Below, piece after piece: positions 62,392-64,000 of a DNA stretch of 64,000 bases. The notes under the pieces are model-generated. The model was not told the origin of the DNA, did no database searches, and saw only the letters and a program-made list of their open reading frames with translations. This stretch comes from a virus. The stretch is taken from IMG/VR virus record IMGVR_UViG_3300033571_013388, positions 18,524 through 82,523 of that record; one strand, written 5' to 3'. The translations under genes were made by a program, and so were the position numbers. Numbering within the stretch: the first letter of the stretch is position 1; each line of letters begins with the position of its first letter.

Positions 62392-64000
62392 TTAGCCGAA
62401 CATGATTTTTTTAATTCTTTTTAATTCTTCAGAAATCAAAGGATTAATCACCTCATCAACTTGTGTTGATTCAGCATCTGATGATTGTGTTTGTTTTGGT
62501 TTTACAGAAGCAGCTTGTTGTTTTTGTTTATGCAAATATTGAAATAAAGATATGGCAACACTTAAGAAATTACTTAGATTCTTTTTAAATGTTGTTTTAC
62601 TTTGAGCATCTTTTAAAAATGATTTGTTAGGCTCTGAAGCATTATAACCAGCTTCTTCTTCCAATTTGTTTATGTTTCCACCACCTAGTTTGGCCATCTT
62701 ATCAATCATATTACCACCTTTATAACTACCAGAGTAAACAGTTGATAAAATTTCTTTCATCATTCCAGCTAACATGTTTACTTCTTGTGGGTTATCAATG
62801 TTAACAGTAAACAATTTACTAAAATCTGTTAACATAATAGGATTGCTGTCTAATTGTTTTAAAAAACCCAATATAACTTTATCATCAGTTTTGCCTTTTA
62901 ATTTTTTAACTAAATTTCTGATGTATTCTACCCTATTTATCAAGTCTTCAAAGTTTTTAACCTTATCAAAAGCCATTGATTTTTTCAAGTATTGTATAAG
63001 TCTTTTATCTTTTATATATTTACCTTCTTGTAAATTTGTTTTTAGAAGACTATCCCTAATATCAAATGAAATACCAGTTGTATTAGATTTTACAGTTGTC
63101 ATGTTAGGCTTATTGCTAGGACCAACTACTGTTCCGCTAGCTGTAGCTCCTTTTTTAGTTGTCCAAGTTACTTGGTCCCCAGCCTTAAAATTAGAAGCAG
63201 CTGAACCAGCGACTTGTTGACCACCGCTAAAAAAATTATCCCTAGAACCTACATTATCTCTGAAAGAACTACTTTTAGCACCAGCACCTAATGTGTCTCT
63301 ATTATTAACAACAAATTTAAACAAGTTTTTAAGACTGTTATATAGATTGTCTTGAACATTACCACCAGAACCAACAGAACCAACAGAACCACCAGAACCA
63401 ACATCATCAGAACTTTGTTTATTTTTATCTTCAATTGCTGCTGTGTCTTTAGCTGTTTTAACATCAATAACCTCACCTTCTGGTTCAATAACACCGACAC
63501 CACCTTCAATGTTTCTAATTGATTGATACAAAGAATTAAGAGTAGCGGCTCTAGAAGATTTTTGACCTTTCATTCTCATAAGTTTAACCAAGGCACCAGC
63601 GGCAACCAAACCAATACCTATTGGACCCAAAGCAGCTCCTAAACCTTTTGCAACTGCATAACCAGCACCAACTTTGATACCAGCTTTCATAACTAATTTA
63701 GGTACCATTTGTACAATTGAATTAACAACCAAACTCTTTAAACCACCTCCAGTTTGAGTAACCAATAAGTCACCAACTTGTTTTCCTGTTCCAGCTAAAT
63801 TACCTTGAAACATTTGACCCAAATTATCACCATAAGCATTTGGATTTTGAGCAATTGCTTCTAAAGCCTGTTTAGCACCTTGTGGGTTTTTAAATATACC
63901 ACCATCAGCACTCAAAGCATCAATACCAGCTTGCAAATCACCACCACCCAATTGTTTAACACCATCTAAGAAATCTTGTGGTGATGAATTTGGGTTTAAA
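62392..64000 (-). CDS. Probable structural protein, C-terminal part (runs off the window)
   Basis: The frame is open through base 64000, giving at least 535 residues; the TTG at 63951 is not the start. A Gly/Ala-rich hydrophobic segment (AGIKVGAGYAVAKGLGAALG, GPIGIGLVAAGALVKLM) lies near the beginning. A Ser/Gly linker with a GSGGSVGS repeat follows, then an SH3/KOW-like patch (AGDQVTWTTKKGATASGTVV) and a helical C-terminal domain. It ends NPLISEELKRIKKIMFG, a tail seen in several Bacteroidota phage proteins. It resembles tail or internal head proteins with membrane-active segments. Function unknown. Confidence 0.7.
   Translation of the reverse strand, partial: LNPNSSPQDFLDGVKQLGGGDLQAGIDALSADGGIFKNPQGAKQALEAIAQNPNAYGDNLGQMFQGNLAGTGKQVGDLLVTQTGGGLKSLVVNSIVQMVPKLVMKAGIKVGAGYAVAKGLGAALGPIGIGLVAAGALVKLMRMKGQKSSRAATLNSLYQSIRNIEGGVGVIEPEGEVIDVKTAKDTAAIEDKNKQSSDDVGSGGSVGSVGSGGNVQDNLYNSLKNLFKFVVNNRDTLGAGAKSSSFRDNVGSRDNFFSGGQQVAGSAASNFKAGDQVTWTTKKGATASGTVVGPSNKPNMTTVKSNTTGISFDIRDSLLKTNLQEGKYIKDKRLIQYLKKSMAFDKVKNFEDLINRVEYIRNLVKKLKGKTDDKVILGFLKQLDSNPIMLTDFSKLFTVNIDNPQEVNMLAGMMKEILSTVYSGSYKGGNMIDKMAKLGGGNINKLEEEAGYNASEPNKSFLKDAQSKTTFKKNLSNFLSVAISLFQYLHKQKQQAASVKPKQTQSSDAESTQVDEVINPLISEELKRIKKIMFG

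Noticed and set aside
1-64000. tRNA genes and integrase or attachment sites
   Set aside because: No cloverleaf-like sequence with a CCA end and no recombinase motifs were noticed. A proper tRNA scan was not possible.

Overview
The window is a 64 kb piece of an AT-rich genome of a T4-like tailed phage (Caudoviricetes, contractile-tail lineage) that most likely infects a member of the Bacteroidota, probably Flavobacteriia. The T4-like assignment rests on recognisable homologues of gp46/gp47, a gp61-like primase, UvsX, a gp41-type helicase, RNase H, gp32, NrdA/NrdB, baseplate wedge gp6, gp25 and gp53, a tail tube protein, a tape measure and gp26/gp51-like tail assembly proteins. The host assignment rests on three things: promoters that match the Bacteroidota pattern TTTG-N19/20-TAnnTTTG; a phage sigma factor that looks like a Bacteroidota primary sigma; and SprB-type repeats, known from flavobacterial gliding adhesins, in tail proteins. 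No capsid, portal, terminase, sheath or DNA polymerase gene is visible, so those must lie outside the window. No tRNA or CRISPR array was seen. No gene-free stretch exceeds 300 bases.

Nearly all genes are on the minus strand and are described here from left to right. 1-2789: an incomplete protein, an amidase (probable endolysin), a coiled-coil membrane protein and a primary-like sigma factor. 2873-10239: recombination and replication genes (Rad50/Mre11-like gp46/gp47, a PD-(D/E)XK nuclease, primase, RuvC-like resolvase), interrupted by one plus-strand GNAT-like gene. 10284-33663: a late block of fibre, adhesin and baseplate proteins ending with wedge proteins gp6 and gp25 at its promoter-proximal end. 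33769-42023: nucleotide and DNA metabolism (NrdA, NrdB, helicase, RNase H, UvsX, SSB). 42231-44241: small proteins of unknown function. 44283-64000: baseplate hub with a lysozyme-like domain, gp53, a very large baseplate protein with an OmpA-like insert, the tape measure, tail chaperones, tail tube and two further probable virion proteins. A lone plus-strand gene for a secreted CAP-domain protein sits in this block behind a perfect host-type promoter.

Two promoter classes appear. Early or middle genes have host-like TTTG/CTTG-N19/20-TAnnTTTG elements; three of them share the 9-mer CTTGACTTT, and several leave almost no 5' leader. Structural genes are instead preceded by an AT motif (nATATTTATa on the sense strand) that may be the late promoter read with the phage sigma factor. 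Hairpin terminators separate the units. All functional statements come from reading motifs by eye; no database search was run.
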